DNA of 64,000 nt from Pseudarthrobacter sulfonivorans (GTDB lineage Bacteria > Actinomycetota > Actinomycetes > Actinomycetales > Micrococcaceae), in the NCBI RefSeq assembly GCF_001484605.1, contig NZ_CP013747.1, positions 1,116,001-1,180,000 of the forward strand. The letters run 5' to 3'. Made by a program: the position numbers and the translations under genes. The notes under the pieces are model-generated. The model made no database searches. It worked only from the letters and a program-made list of their open reading frames with translations, and was not told the origin of the DNA. The stretch's first letter is position 1; the number at the start of each line of letters is the position of its first letter. Shown in pieces: positions 37,001 through 45,381 of the stretch.

Positions 37001-37466
37001 AGCACCCATCACCGTCCCGCTGTCGTCCTTTCCAACGGTGGCCGACTTCAGCCCCGACGGCCCTCAGCTTGCCATCGCCGCCGGCAACGACGTCGTAGTG
37101 GCGAGCACCGAGACCGGCGACATCGCGGAGACGCTCCGGGATCATGACGGAGCGGTCACCGCGGTCGAGTTTCGACCGACCGGCAAGCTGGTGACCGCCG
37201 GAGCAGACGGCGCGATCATGACGTCGGACTTCGGGGACTGGTCGGCGGCCTTTCGCACCGACCTGCACCTACGGGACCATGCACCCGCCGAGCTCGATGA
37301 GCGCACCGTCGCGCTCGAACAGTCCGACGGAACTACGCAGGTGGTCGTCGCCGAGCCGACGGCGTGGGAGGAACGCGCGTGTCGGATCGCGGGAAGAATA
37401 CTGACCGAACAGGAGTGGGGTGAGCTCTTGGGGGCTCGGCCCTACGCCCCGGCATGCCGCGAGTGA
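34071..37466 (+). CDS. SARP/BTAD - nSTAND NTPase - beta-propeller regulator
   Basis: A 1131-residue multidomain regulator. Residues 1-92 are an OmpR/SARP winged helix (MDVRVLGALTLDDGRIPLAP, then RLRRLIAP), and 97-245 a bacterial transcriptional activation domain. From about 290 an nSTAND1-type NTPase follows, with the P-loop GSSGVGKSS near 297 and Walker B LLIVDQCEQ near 345. A helical stretch leads to one transmembrane helix (about 660-682, VGAAALAIFAVTASLVAG), and a WD40-like propeller with repeated SPDG turns fills 740-1110. The protein may read an external signal through the propeller and act on DNA from the membrane. Flanking lipoproteins may supply that signal (inference). Confidence 0.85.
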   Translation: MDVRVLGALTLDDGRIPLAPRDRAVMSALTVRLGAPLSGESLAAALWGEDLPASWSKVIQGCVMRLRRLIAPARIETTPHGYRLVSEHVEVDAERFERLVERGTQQLELGEPDRAAHTFSEALALWRGEPYVDLPDWEPAQIASGRLEEMRLGAEELLLDARLHAGEVQEVAASARARVAEAPLRERRWVVLSVAQYRQGRQADALATVRRARGLLAAELGLDPCTELAELEQAILRQDPSLLSDQVFRAASPECPYFGLPPAGVADAERYFGREHELSGAVQALEAHGVLLVAGSSGVGKSSFVRAGIGARFLARGIEVAIVTPGEHPIDSLRDVDLPAGESLLIVDQCEQAFAADDPAEIREFFDALSRMVFRGMLVVAIRADRLGDLADHPGFAEIIQSHMLMLTALGPDGLRAMIEKPAEQSGLILEPGLVEILLRDADGRTLPLLSHALRQVWSRREGRVMTVDGYRASGEIDGAVAKTAEEVFATLTAEGARMLRDILLRLVEASADGAVISRRVERTRIAIDAAHAKIVDRLVDARLLTTDEASVQLSHEALAREWPRLKEWLADDVEGQRIMRHLGSAAAAWDAMGRPESELYRGGRLTAAQHWRDAVVPALTAVERDFLDASAANETAGLAAAQNQLRKERRMVRRLSWVSVGAAALAIFAVTASLVAGFQANLAGERATVAEARRVAGLALEEPNFDRALLLAVEAIHTWDDSDTRVNLVRVISRAPRLTSVIRIPEDGVAAVSMSLAEDGTRASVIDSDHDVRLFDLDDRSQLGEYAPFFKKVVTSAVDPVSGAVAFSETSDPCTDAQCYGRRTGTLDLAEQGRSGLSTYEGMGGSAIDVEYSADGSLFAALAVTQQSESSVSIALWRGGAGDPTGPILLDLGVISSDPGPPPGPGWQYSAVKFSPDGLRMYVSGFGPTVVLDTASGEELHRIPGNGILAVSPDGRRIAVRDGSRAVRIVDSSGQAAPITVPLSSFPTVADFSPDGPQLAIAAGNDVVVASTETGDIAETLRDHDGAVTAVEFRPTGKLVTAGADGAIMTSDFGDWSAAFRTDLHLRDHAPAELDERTVALEQSDGTTQVVVAEPTAWEERACRIAGRILTEQEWGELLGARPYAPACRE

Positions 37467-37802
37467 CCGCGGCTGTGCCTTCGAGACGCCCCATAGGCTC
37501 GAATCAGTGTCAGGGTGACAGTGCCGCGTTGCGGTGGTTGGATCCTGATCACTGGGTGTCGGGCTCTTAGGCTCGCTGCCGCCCGTGAGGGGGTCGGCTA
37601 TCGGTCTGCGGGTCTCCTGATCGGTGCGCCGCGCTGTCTTCATCGTCCTGGCGTCCGGATGACCCGCCCGGTGAACCTGCCCGCGTCGGCGCCTTATCTG
37701 CGACACCCTAGGTGCCTCGAAACCGTAGCGTTTCGAGACACTGAGGCTATGAGACACCCAGGTGGGTTCAGAGAAGGAGTCGGCGCCCGCGGGCGGGATC
37801 GC
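37467..37802. other. intergenic with recombinase-site-like motifs and start of the right repeat
   Basis: No gene is seen. CTCGAAAC cgtagc GTTTCGAG (about 37718-37739) is a strong inverted repeat, followed by GACACTGAGGCTATGAGACACCC as in the left copy. The right direct repeat starts at 37729. Confidence 0.5.
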
Positions 37803-38435
37803 TTATCGCATCAGCTGGTCCTTGTGGGACCTGAACACGATCGAGTCGAAGATGGCGCGTGCCTCTCTCGTCAGCTCCGGATTGATCGATTCGTGGGGTT
37901 GGCCCAGCACGATCACGGCGCGCTCGCCGTTCAGGTCGACCGCTCGGTAGGTTTCGCGCCAGCCCACATTTCGGTACTCGCGTCCGTCGCAGCCCTGCGC
38001 CAAATCCGAGTTGATGCATAACTTGCCGCCGTCGCAGTCGGTGATGTCGACGTCGCTCTCGACGGCGTGGTCGAACTCGAAGCCGGAGTAGTCGCCCACC
38101 ACGACCTTGACGGGAGGGGTGCTTACCGTTGACGCCTGCGCCGTCATCGCATCGACGAACGCCTCAGCCGTCGGATCGACCTGGACGAGCGCGCCCCTCC
38201 AGGCGCAGGCGTCCGTCGGGACATGGGTGGCGGGCCAAAAAGTCACGGCGATATCCCATTCATCCGGGAGATCCGGGTCGTCCTTGCCCAGGCCCGAACC
38301 GTCGTACGTCACCCAGCCGTCTGGGACGGTGATCTCAAACGGCCCCGGGTAGCGGGTCACGAGGTAGGTGCCGGCGTCGAGGACGCCGCGCTCCGGGAAC
38401 GGTGCGATCGTGTCAGCCTCCGTAGTCGGAAAGCG
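37729..38435. repeat. direct repeat, right copy (lipoprotein gene B and its 3' flank)
   Basis: Same orientation and order as 33084-33790, beginning GCGTTTCGAGACACTGAGG. Differences are scattered single bases, consistent with a fairly recent duplication. Confidence 0.85.
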
Positions 38436-38582
38436 GGCGGACGGGAAGGAGGCGGACGGGAAGGAGACGTCGTCGGGCTCATACTCGCACCCGCCGAGAC
38501 ATCCAATCAGTGCGATAGCCACCAAGGGCAGGAGATGGCGCGACCGCTGAGCGGCCTTTTCGAGGGGTGTCATGGAGCTCAT
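37803..38582 (-). CDS. lipoprotein B of the duplicated pair
   Basis: A 259-residue lipoprotein with lipobox LGGC (Cys32). The mature domain is nearly the same as lipoprotein A: GTYLVTRYPGPFEITVPDGW, VPTDACAWRGALVQVDPT and CDGGKLCINSD. The signal peptide and linker are unrelated to A, and the linker has a small internal repeat (SFPSASFPSARFP, from a duplicated 15-bp unit at about 38430-38460). The C-terminus has five extra residues. Duplication followed by exchange of the export module is likely. Function unknown. Confidence 0.8.
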   Translation of the reverse strand: MSSMTPLEKAAQRSRHLLPLVAIALIGCLGGCEYEPDDVSFPSASFPSARFPTTEADTIAPFPERGVLDAGTYLVTRYPGPFEITVPDGWVTYDGSGLGKDDPDLPDEWDIAVTFWPATHVPTDACAWRGALVQVDPTAEAFVDAMTAQASTVSTPPVKVVVGDYSGFEFDHAVESDVDITDCDGGKLCINSDLAQGCDGREYRNVGWRETYRAVDLNGERAVIVLGQPHESINPELTREARAIFDSIVFRSHKDQLMR

Positions 38583-39255
38583 CGAACCACCAAGCCGCTA
38601 CAGGGTACTGTGAGGCCCCGCAGCCGGGTGGCCCCGCGGGCGGCCCGAGACGGGATGCCGTCGCCTCAAGTCTCCTCCGGCACAGAACCCGTGACAATGA
38701 AGAGTTGTATGGAGATCAGTTTCGACTCATGCAATCCCCCGAAATGACAGGAGCGCCCTGAAGCAGTGTTGAGGAAACGCCAGATTTGAGGCAGCTTTTC
38801 ACCGCCCGGGTCTAACTAGCCCGAGAGATCTGGCGGTAGCCTACGTCTCGTAACCCTTGTGATTTGAGACGTCTCACTGATTGAACAACCGTGACGGCCC
38901 TCGCTTTCTTTTTTCATGGATGGAACGCGTTCGTGCACGGCCAGAGATTCTCGTAACTATGCCTCACAACCCTCTGGCTAAATCGCTGCATCCACCGCTA
39001 GTTACGAGACACACCTCGGAGCATCCATGACGAAAACTGTTTCGATTGGCAAGCGTCTCCAGGGGCAATGGTCCAGCCGAGCAAACGGGCTAGCCATCTT
39101 GCCGCCCCAAGAGTGATAGAGCATTTCGGGAAAGGTGCGGGAAGTGCGAGAGCGTCCGAGGGAAAACCCACATTAATAGATAGAGCGTTGGAGGGGTCGA
39201 CGGCGGCCTGCCGTGGTTGGGCCCGTCGGGTTTCGACAGGCTCAACCACCGGGCG
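38583..39255. other. gene-free stretch with inverted repeats and recombinase-site-like motifs
   Basis: No convincing gene is visible. It contains CGCCAGAT/ATCTGGCG arms (38778-38785/38828-38835), GTCTCGTAAC (38845-38854), the palindrome TGAGACGTCTCA (38865-38876), TTCTCGTAAC (38948-38957) and the inverted GTTACGAGAC (39001-39010). The same palindrome occurs at 33064. The set looks like a decayed res/att region of a serine recombinase. A REP-like hairpin closes the stretch. Confidence 0.4.
39211..39253. repeat. REP-like hairpin / terminator
   Basis: GGTTGGGCCCGTCG pairs imperfectly with CGACAGGCTCAACC across a short loop. It starts 3 bp after the monooxygenase stop codon, so it probably ends that transcript. 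It shares its core with the element at 21517. Confidence 0.6.
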
Positions 39256-41046
39256 TCAGCGGGTGTGGTGCGTCGGCTGCAGTTCGTACACCGGCGTGTC
39301 CAGCCCTTCCATCCGGGCCTTGAGCTGCAGGGCCAGGTACGAGGAGTAGTGCCGGCTCTGGTGCAGGTTGCCGCCGTGGATCCAGAGGTTGGGCACGTTG
39401 GTGGGCTTCCACATGTTGCGCAGCTCCCCTTCCCAGGGGCCCGGGTCCTTCGGGGTGTCGGAGCCGTAGCCCCAGCACTTCCCCACGCGGTCGGCCACCT
39501 CGGGCGAGACCAGGTCCGCCAGCCAGCCGTTCATGGAGCCGTAGCCGGTGGCGTACACAATCAGGTCCGCCTCCAGCTCGCTGCCGTCGTTCAGGACCAC
39601 GGCGTTGCCGGTGATCTTGGAAACCTCCCCCGAGCGAAGCTGCACCCGGCCGTCGATGATCAACTGGGATGCGCCGACGTCGATGTAGTAGCCGGAGCCG
39701 CGCCGCAGGTACTTCACGAACAATCCGGACCCGTCCACGCCGAAGTCCAGGTCGAACCCGGCGGCCTCCAGCTGGGAGTAGAACTCGGCATCCCGGGCAG
39801 CCATCTCCTGGTACACCGGCACCTGCGCCCCGGGCAGGATCCGCAGCGGCAGCGATGCGAACAGCAGGTCGGCCTTCTCCGTGGTCACCCCGGCCACCAA
39901 AGCCTTCTCCGAGTACAGGTCACCCAGCGCCAGGTCCATCAGCGACTCGCTCCGGGCGATGTGGGTGGAGGACCGCTGCACCATAGTGACGTCGGCGCCG
40001 TGCTCCCACAGGTCCGCGCAGATATCGTGCGCGGAGTTGTTGGAGCCGATCACCACGGCCTTCTTCCCGGTCCAGTCCCCGCCGCCCGGGTGCTGCGAGG
40101 AATGCCGCTGCTCCCCCAGGAAGGACCCGGCGCCGTCGAACGCGGCAATGTTCGGGTAGCCCGAGACGCCCAGGGCGAACACCAGCTGCTTGGGGCGCAG
40201 GGTCACAGGCGACCCATCACGAACGACGTTGACCACCCATTCCTGGGTGCCGTCGTCGTACTCGGCGCCGAGGCACTCGGTGCCGCCCCAGTAGTTCAGC
40301 TCCATGATCCGGGTGTAGTGCTCCAGCCAGTCGCCGATCTTGTCCTTGGCGGCGAAGACCGGCCAGTCGTCGGGGAACTTGAGGTAGGGCATGTGGTCGT
40401 ACCAGACGGGGTCGTGCAGGTGCAGGGACTTGTAGCGGTTCCGCCAGGAGTCGCCCGGCTTCTCGTTCTTTTCAATGACGAGGGTGGGGACGCCCAGGCG
40501 CCGCAGCCGGGCCGCGAGGCCGATGCCGCCCTGCCCGCCGCCAATGATCACCGTGTAGGGCTGCTCCTCGTAGCCGAGCCGCGCCTCGCGCTCCTCCTTC
40601 TGTTCCAGCCAGGAGCGCCGGCCCTTGATGATCTCGTGCGCCACGCTCTTCTCGCGGCGGGTCCCCTTCTTCTCCTCGAAGCCCTTCAGCTCCTGCATGG
40701 TGGTGAGCAGTGTCCAGCATTTGCCGTTCCGGAGCCGGAGGTGGCCGTAGCCGCGGGCGGCGGCGGTTTCGAACGTGATCCAGGCTTCCGTGGTGCCAGC
40801 GTCGCCGGTGGCGTCCTCGGCCAGGGTCCAGTTGGCGGGCTGCACGTGGTCCAGCGTGGCCTCGAGCATCTGCCGGATGTCCGCCTTGCCTTCCAGCGTT
40901 TTCAGGTTCCAGGTGAACGCCACGAAGTCGCGCCAGTAGCTCTCGTCCTCGAAAAGCTCCAGTGCGGCGTCCACGTCGCGCCGCTGCAGGGCGGTATCCA
41001 GCTCCGTCAGCCAGGCCTGCGCGGCTGCGGTGGGTGTTTCGGTCAT
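39256..41046 (-). CDS. flavin-containing monooxygenase with N-terminal NTF2-like domain
   Basis: A 596-residue cytosolic enzyme. Residues 1-130 are NTF2-like (SnoaL type). A flavoprotein monooxygenase follows, with the FAD dinucleotide motif VIIGGGQGGIGLAARL (about 165-180), NADPH-binding VVIGSNNSAHDI and the late motif DLIVYATGYGS. It would oxygenate an unknown organic substrate using NADPH and oxygen. AAGGGAG lies before the ATG at 41046; a GTG two codons upstream is less likely. A GAF-domain regulator is divergently transcribed next to it and probably controls it. Confidence 0.88.
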   Translation of the reverse strand: MTETPTAAAQAWLTELDTALQRRDVDAALELFEDESYWRDFVAFTWNLKTLEGKADIRQMLEATLDHVQPANWTLAEDATGDAGTTEAWITFETAAARGYGHLRLRNGKCWTLLTTMQELKGFEEKKGTRREKSVAHEIIKGRRSWLEQKEEREARLGYEEQPYTVIIGGGQGGIGLAARLRRLGVPTLVIEKNEKPGDSWRNRYKSLHLHDPVWYDHMPYLKFPDDWPVFAAKDKIGDWLEHYTRIMELNYWGGTECLGAEYDDGTQEWVVNVVRDGSPVTLRPKQLVFALGVSGYPNIAAFDGAGSFLGEQRHSSQHPGGGDWTGKKAVVIGSNNSAHDICADLWEHGADVTMVQRSSTHIARSESLMDLALGDLYSEKALVAGVTTEKADLLFASLPLRILPGAQVPVYQEMAARDAEFYSQLEAAGFDLDFGVDGSGLFVKYLRRGSGYYIDVGASQLIIDGRVQLRSGEVSKITGNAVVLNDGSELEADLIVYATGYGSMNGWLADLVSPEVADRVGKCWGYGSDTPKDPGPWEGELRNMWKPTNVPNLWIHGGNLHQSRHYSSYLALQLKARMEGLDTPVYELQPTHHTR

Positions 41047-41228
41047 GTCCACTCCCTTGTGTCGTATGGTCCGTGTCTCTGGTGGTCCCGGCGGCCCCGT
41101 CCCGCCGGAATCCCCTGCGATAGGCTGGGACGGGCGTGAGCTGCATCACTATTGGAACGCAGTGGGGGTTTCAACCGCGTTACACGGGCACTGCCGGCAA
41201 GGACGCCGCCGGTGAGGAGGACACTATT

Positions 41229-42527
41229 TTGGACTACGGCCTGCGGTTTTCGGACCCGGTGAAGTACTCGCGCGCCCTGCGTCGCGCCCACGAACTGGTC
41301 ATCTCCGGCGTCCCGCGCCCGGAGATCCCCAACGACCTGGCGGATTCATGGCGCCGCTCCATGGCCCTGGGCATCAGTCCGGACCAGCACAGCCCCCGGC
41401 ACCTGCACGACGCCGCCGACGTCCTGGAGTTGCGGCAGGAGCACCGGCTGCAGCAGGTCATGCCCGCGCTGAACGACCTGCTGGCCGACGATTCCACTTC
41501 CGGCCGGCACCTGCTGGTGCTGACCGACGCCCGTGGCGAGATCCTGTGGCGGGTGGGCAGCCCGGAGGTCCTGAGGCGGGCGGATCGGCTGGAGTTCTCC
41601 GAAGGGGCCGACTGGTCCGAGGCCGGGATCGGAACGAACGCCATCAGCGAGGCGCTGGTCACCGACCGGCCGGTGCAGCTGTTTTCCGCCGAGCACCTGG
41701 TCCGCACCCACCATGACTGGGCCTGCACGGCGGCGCCCATCACCGACCCGGCCACGGGCCGGCTGCTGGGCGTGCTCGACGTCTCCGGACCGCTCGACAC
41801 CCTCAGCGCGGACACCCTGCGGATGGTGCGGTGCGCGGTGAGGGTCGCCGAGGCGCTGTTGGGAACGCCCGACGGCGGGACGCCCTTAGGTGCCTTGTCT
41901 CCCGTTCGCGCGTCCCGGCAGGCCGACCGCCAGCCGGTTGCGGCGGTTGAGTCGCTGGAGCTGCTCGGGGACAAACCTGCCGCGGTGTTCCGGGACGGCA
42001 GCCGGGTGCCGCTGACGCTGCGCCGGGCGGAAATCCTGGCGCTGCTGGATTCACGTGCGCAGGGCTGGACCGCCGACGAGCTCGCCTACGAACTGTACGG
42101 TGATGCGGGTACCACGGCGGCCATCCGCACCGAGATGTTCCGGGTCCGGTCGATGCTGGGCGACACCGTGGAGTCGAACCCCTACCGGTTCGTCGCCGGC
42201 CTGACTGGACGTTCGGATTCGGGGAGAGTGCTGGGGCTGCTGCGCGAGGGGCGAGTGGCTGACGCTCTGGAGGCCTACCGGGCTCCCCTGCTCAGCCGTT
42301 CGGGCGCTCTGGCCGTTCAGCTGCTCCGGGACCAATTGGACCTGGCCCTCGGATCGGCCGTGCGGTCCAGTGGCGACGCCAGGCTCCTCATCCGGTGGCT
42401 GACCACGGATATGGGTGCCGCGGATATTGAGGCAGCCGATGCGCTTGGACGGCTCGTGGGTCGTGGGGATCCGCGCTATCTGTCGTTCCGGGCGTCCCGC
42501 CGGAGTCGGTGGTTGAGTCAGCCATAA
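41229..42527 (+). CDS. GAF-domain transcriptional regulator (AcoR-like, no AAA+ domain)
   Basis: About 432 residues. The N-terminal part carries a GAF-type sensor as in AcoR-like activators (SWRRSMALGISPD, then AGIGTNAISEAL and HDWACTAAPI). The sigma-54 AAA+ domain of classical AcoR is absent, as usual in actinobacteria; instead residues 260-350 look like a winged-helix output domain (LTLRRAEILALLDSRAQGWT). TTG at 41229 is chosen because GAGGAGGAC lies before it and the homologous region begins there; an ATG at 41136 is upstream. It is probably the regulator of the divergent monooxygenase. Confidence 0.78.
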   Translation: MDYGLRFSDPVKYSRALRRAHELVISGVPRPEIPNDLADSWRRSMALGISPDQHSPRHLHDAADVLELRQEHRLQQVMPALNDLLADDSTSGRHLLVLTDARGEILWRVGSPEVLRRADRLEFSEGADWSEAGIGTNAISEALVTDRPVQLFSAEHLVRTHHDWACTAAPITDPATGRLLGVLDVSGPLDTLSADTLRMVRCAVRVAEALLGTPDGGTPLGALSPVRASRQADRQPVAAVESLELLGDKPAAVFRDGSRVPLTLRRAEILALLDSRAQGWTADELAYELYGDAGTTAAIRTEMFRVRSMLGDTVESNPYRFVAGLTGRSDSGRVLGLLREGRVADALEAYRAPLLSRSGALAVQLLRDQLDLALGSAVRSSGDARLLIRWLTTDMGAADIEAADALGRLVGRGDPRYLSFRASRRSRWLSQP

Positions 42528-42598
42528 TCGAGCCTGCCCCCGGTGGCGATTAGTTACGCCCTGCGAGGTTTGGATCTCAAACGACCCAACGGCACAAC

Positions 42599-43225
42599 TT
42601 AGCCAGATGTCTCGTCCTCAAAGGTGACCCCGTATCCGAGCGAACCGAACAAGCCGGTGAGGGTGGCCTTGGCATTCTCCGCAGCTCGCTCACGTAACTC
42701 GGACTCCTCCGCAGCGGCAGCCATTTTGGTTTCGCTCAGCCTTAAGAGTTCCACCTGCTGCGGTGCCTCGAACACATCTACAATCCGGTCAACCAAGCCA
42801 CGATCCTGGCTGTACACACGAAACTTGTCGAGATCGATGTTGGGCTTGTCGAGCTGCACCTCGGGGAGCCGCACCTTCACCGATTTGCCGTCCGCAGACA
42901 ACTTCAGATCCTCCTCAGCCAAACCTGCGAGATCGACATGAGCATTGACCGTACCGGCAGCGACGAACAGAGCCCGGCGCCCGGAAATAAAGTCGGGCAT
43001 ACCCGCATCGTCGTCTCCGGTGTCGACAACCAGCTCAAAGGTACCGATCGCACTGTGGAGCTGGCTCACCTCCTTGACCGACTTCAGAAGCACGGTCTGG
43101 CTCCGCTCGCTTTTGTTCGAAAGTGGGCCGTATCCGAGCATGGTGGCTACTAGGAAAGCGGTCAGTACCACCGCCACCAAGGACGCAATGAGCGCGACGG
43201 ACTTGAGTGATTTAGGTTCGGACAT
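42599..43225 (-). CDS. DUF4230 membrane-anchored protein
   Basis: A 208-residue protein with one N-terminal helix (about 8-30) and an outward DUF4230-type domain (VKEVSQLHSAIGTFELVVDT, RALFVAAGTVNAHVDL, VKVRLPEVQL). Biochemical role unknown. It is the last gene of the minus-strand series and lies 272 bp after the EcsC/TerB-like gene. Confidence 0.8.
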   Translation of the reverse strand: MSEPKSLKSVALIASLVAVVLTAFLVATMLGYGPLSNKSERSQTVLLKSVKEVSQLHSAIGTFELVVDTGDDDAGMPDFISGRRALFVAAGTVNAHVDLAGLAEEDLKLSADGKSVKVRLPEVQLDKPNIDLDKFRVYSQDRGLVDRIVDVFEAPQQVELLRLSETKMAAAAEESELRERAAENAKATLTGLFGSLGYGVTFEDETSG

Positions 43226-43390
43226 CGGACCCCTTTGCCTTGAAACGGTTTGGGTTCCGTTCCAGTTGGTTTGCGTGTCCGGCGGGTGCCAGGTGCGCTA
43301 ATTCAGCTTTAGTGTAGCGGGAGCGCTCGACTGGGCTGGCGCATCCGTGTACCAAGTCCGCGGCCCTTTTCTCGAGCTTCGGGTGGACAT

Positions 43391-43430
43391 CGAACGACAC
43401 GACGAGCAGTGACGAGCTACTCGTCGTTCG
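43391..43430. terminator. imperfect hairpin downstream of the EcsC/TerB-like gene
   Basis: CGAACGAC..GACGAG pairs with CTCGTCGTTCG, interrupted by a two-base bulge. It is placed between the EcsC/TerB-like stop (43498) and the DUF4230 start, so it is a plausible transcript end. Confidence 0.4.
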
Positions 43431-43497
43431 GCACAGCAGGCATGGCGGCTTGAGCCCTAACGTTCAATCCCGAACCTCCCGCGCCCGCAAGACAGTG

Positions 43498-44631
43498 TCA
43501 GACTCGCGTGACCCGATCTCGAACCTCGGAGATGACTGCTTTCTCGAGCGAGTTGACGGTGCCATCCACAGCGGCCACGCGCTTGGCCACGCCGAGGATA
43601 TCGCTCAAGTCACCTGACTCGGCGTCCATCCGCCGCCATACCTCGGCGGGGTCGATATCGACGAGGTGGGCGAGCTGCTCATCGACCACCTGATGCTGAT
43701 CCCGGACCAGCCTCACTAGGTGACGGATCAACAGAGCCTCTTCGTCGGCGATCTTGCCGTCCGCCATAATGACGAGCCACGCGACCCAAAGCATCAACTC
43801 CGGGTGCTGACTCTCCTTGCTCAGATTTTGGGCGAGTTCGATCACCCGCGCCTCGTTCCGGAAGACGTCCTGCGCGTGCCGTCCCGCGAGCAGCGTGGTG
43901 TAGCGGTTCACCAACACCGCGAGCGGAATCCCGACGAATGGGATGCCGATCTTGATGACGTTTCGTTGCAAGAGGAATTTTCCGACGAAGGGAAGCCCCT
44001 TCGCGGCGGCCAGGACGCCTTTCGAATAGAAGCGCTTGATCAGGGGCCGCATGATGGCCGGGACCATCTTGACTACGCCCCCACTCACGACTTCCCCGCT
44101 CTTGATCGTGAAGGCCACCCGGATGAGCTTCCACATGTCTTCGGGATCGGACAGGTCAAGCGGGACCCGATAGAGGACAGCGACGTCGTAGGCTAGGCGG
44201 ATCTGGAGCTGGGTGATAAACGCGACATCCACCATGACGGTCACGACTGCGGCCGGGACAGTAAGGGGGCTGGCGCCGCCAAGGCTCCCAATGGTGGCGA
44301 AGATGGCCGCCGAGTAGGCGCCAGCGGAAAGCCCACCTTCGAGCGCGGCGTACCGGGCCGCCATCTTGATCCGCTGATCGACGATGGCGTCCGCGGGTAC
44401 ACCCACATACCGCTCCTGGAAGTACTGCCATGTGACCTTGTCGGTGTAGGAGCTCAAGGCCTGAGCGATGAGCTTGGTGAACCATCCGCCCGACTTGATG
44501 TCGTCCGGGCTCAGCCCCGTAACGAACTCCCGCAGCTCGGCTCGCTCATCCTCGACAACCTCCCGGTCGGTATCATTGGCGTCGTCGACGGCGGCATCGA
44601 CGTGGACAGCGTCAATCGGAGCTTCGGGCAT
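43498..44631 (-). CDS. EcsC-like / TerB-like membrane-associated protein
   Basis: A 377-residue protein. The acidic N-terminus (1-40) is followed by an EcsC-like helical, Gly/Ala-rich region (about 50-250; KMAARYAALEGGLSAGAYSA and VTVMVDVAFITQLQIRLAYD), which is likely to touch or cross the membrane. The C-terminal 120 residues resemble TerB (LWVAWLVIMADGKIADEEA, then AAVDGTVNSLEKAVI), an acidic helical fold seen in tellurite-resistance and stress or phage-defence loci. The MPEAP start has GGGAGGAC before it, so the upstream MGGLA codons are left out. Function is uncertain. Confidence 0.75.
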   Translation of the reverse strand: MPEAPIDAVHVDAAVDDANDTDREVVEDERAELREFVTGLSPDDIKSGGWFTKLIAQALSSYTDKVTWQYFQERYVGVPADAIVDQRIKMAARYAALEGGLSAGAYSAAIFATIGSLGGASPLTVPAAVVTVMVDVAFITQLQIRLAYDVAVLYRVPLDLSDPEDMWKLIRVAFTIKSGEVVSGGVVKMVPAIMRPLIKRFYSKGVLAAAKGLPFVGKFLLQRNVIKIGIPFVGIPLAVLVNRYTTLLAGRHAQDVFRNEARVIELAQNLSKESQHPELMLWVAWLVIMADGKIADEEALLIRHLVRLVRDQHQVVDEQLAHLVDIDPAEVWRRMDAESGDLSDILGVAKRVAAVDGTVNSLEKAVISEVRDRVTRV

Positions 44632-44866
44632 GGCAAGTCCTCCCAAGTGGGTTCAGTGTCTAGCTAGGTTGCCAGATTTTAGACAACCGGCTGACGTCTC
44701 AACAGGGTATCCCAGCGACCAGCACATTTGACGGATGCCTCGTTGAGCCGTAACGGCCGCGCGTGAGTGCGTCACGCAATTCTGGCCCCTGAATTGAACC
44801 GTTGCGCTCACATGGCAGCGTGTAGGCGTGTCGGATCCTCCCAGCACCGGCCACGCCTGCACAAAA

Positions 44867-45109
44867 TTAGCTAGAAAGGTCAGAGCGGACGTTCCCGCGC
44901 AGGTTCGCTGGAACGCTCGGCACATGGAGGTTCAATAGTTTCCACCCAACTCCTAGCTGCGTTCGCTCAACCTCATTTGCAATGGAGCGGAGCCTGAGGC
45001 CACCGGTGTAAAGATCTTCGATCTTGCGAACTTCGTCAGTGGTGTATTTTTTGCCGTGCCGAGGACAGCCACTTTCGTCGTCAATATTCCCCGAGGGAAA
45101 AAGCAACAA
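44867..45109 (-). CDS. small helix-turn-helix-like protein (start uncertain)
   Basis: Up to 80 codons. The middle, KKYTTDEVRKIEDLYTGGLR followed by LRSIANEVERTQLGVGWKLL, has the look of a short Myb/HTH repeat found in DNA-binding tails. The only near start is a TTG with no good ribosome site, and the 5' end overlaps the next gene, so this may be a fragment of a larger lost gene. Confidence 0.4.
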   Translation of the reverse strand: MLLFPSGNIDDESGCPRHGKKYTTDEVRKIEDLYTGGLRLRSIANEVERTQLGVGWKLLNLHVPSVPANLRGNVRSDLSS

Positions 45110-45332
45110 GCGTATGAGGCGTATGGCTACTTCTCGCTGATCTATACGGCGTCAATCCGTAGGGCGTACTGGCATCGGTAGCATCTTTTTGGGGCGCAGG
45201 CATCGCCTGTTCCCGTCCGCGTCCGAAGAGCCAACCGGCCAAACATGCCAAGGCAACGGCTAGCAGAGGTTGCTCAAAGGCAATACAGAAGGCAACCCAA
45301 GCAATTGCAACGCCTGATGCCCGCCAGCCCAT
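45081..45332 (-). CDS. small single-helix membrane protein
   Basis: An 83-residue frame with a hydrophobic stretch (about 5-38, VAFCIAFEQPLLAVALACLAGW in two parts) and a polar tail. AGAGG lies just before the ATG. It sits 49 bp after the giant helicase gene on the same strand. No homologue is recognised, so it may be spurious. Confidence 0.4.
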   Translation of the reverse strand: MGWRASGVAIAWVAFCIAFEQPLLAVALACLAGWLFGRGREQAMPAPQKDATDASTPYGLTPYRSARSSHTPHTLVAFSLGEY

Positions 45333-45381
45333 CGGCCTCTACTTTCGTCCGAAATGAGAAAGCCAATGCGGCTCGCTTGAG

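Noticed and set aside
39217..41139. Plus-strand 640-codon open frame
   Set aside because: It is antisense to the flavin monooxygenase, whose motifs are complete; long antisense frames are expected at this GC content.
44653..44925. Minus-strand 90-codon frame after the small HTH-like gene
   Set aside because: Cys/Arg-rich shadow-like composition, no ribosome site, overlaps the better-supported frame.
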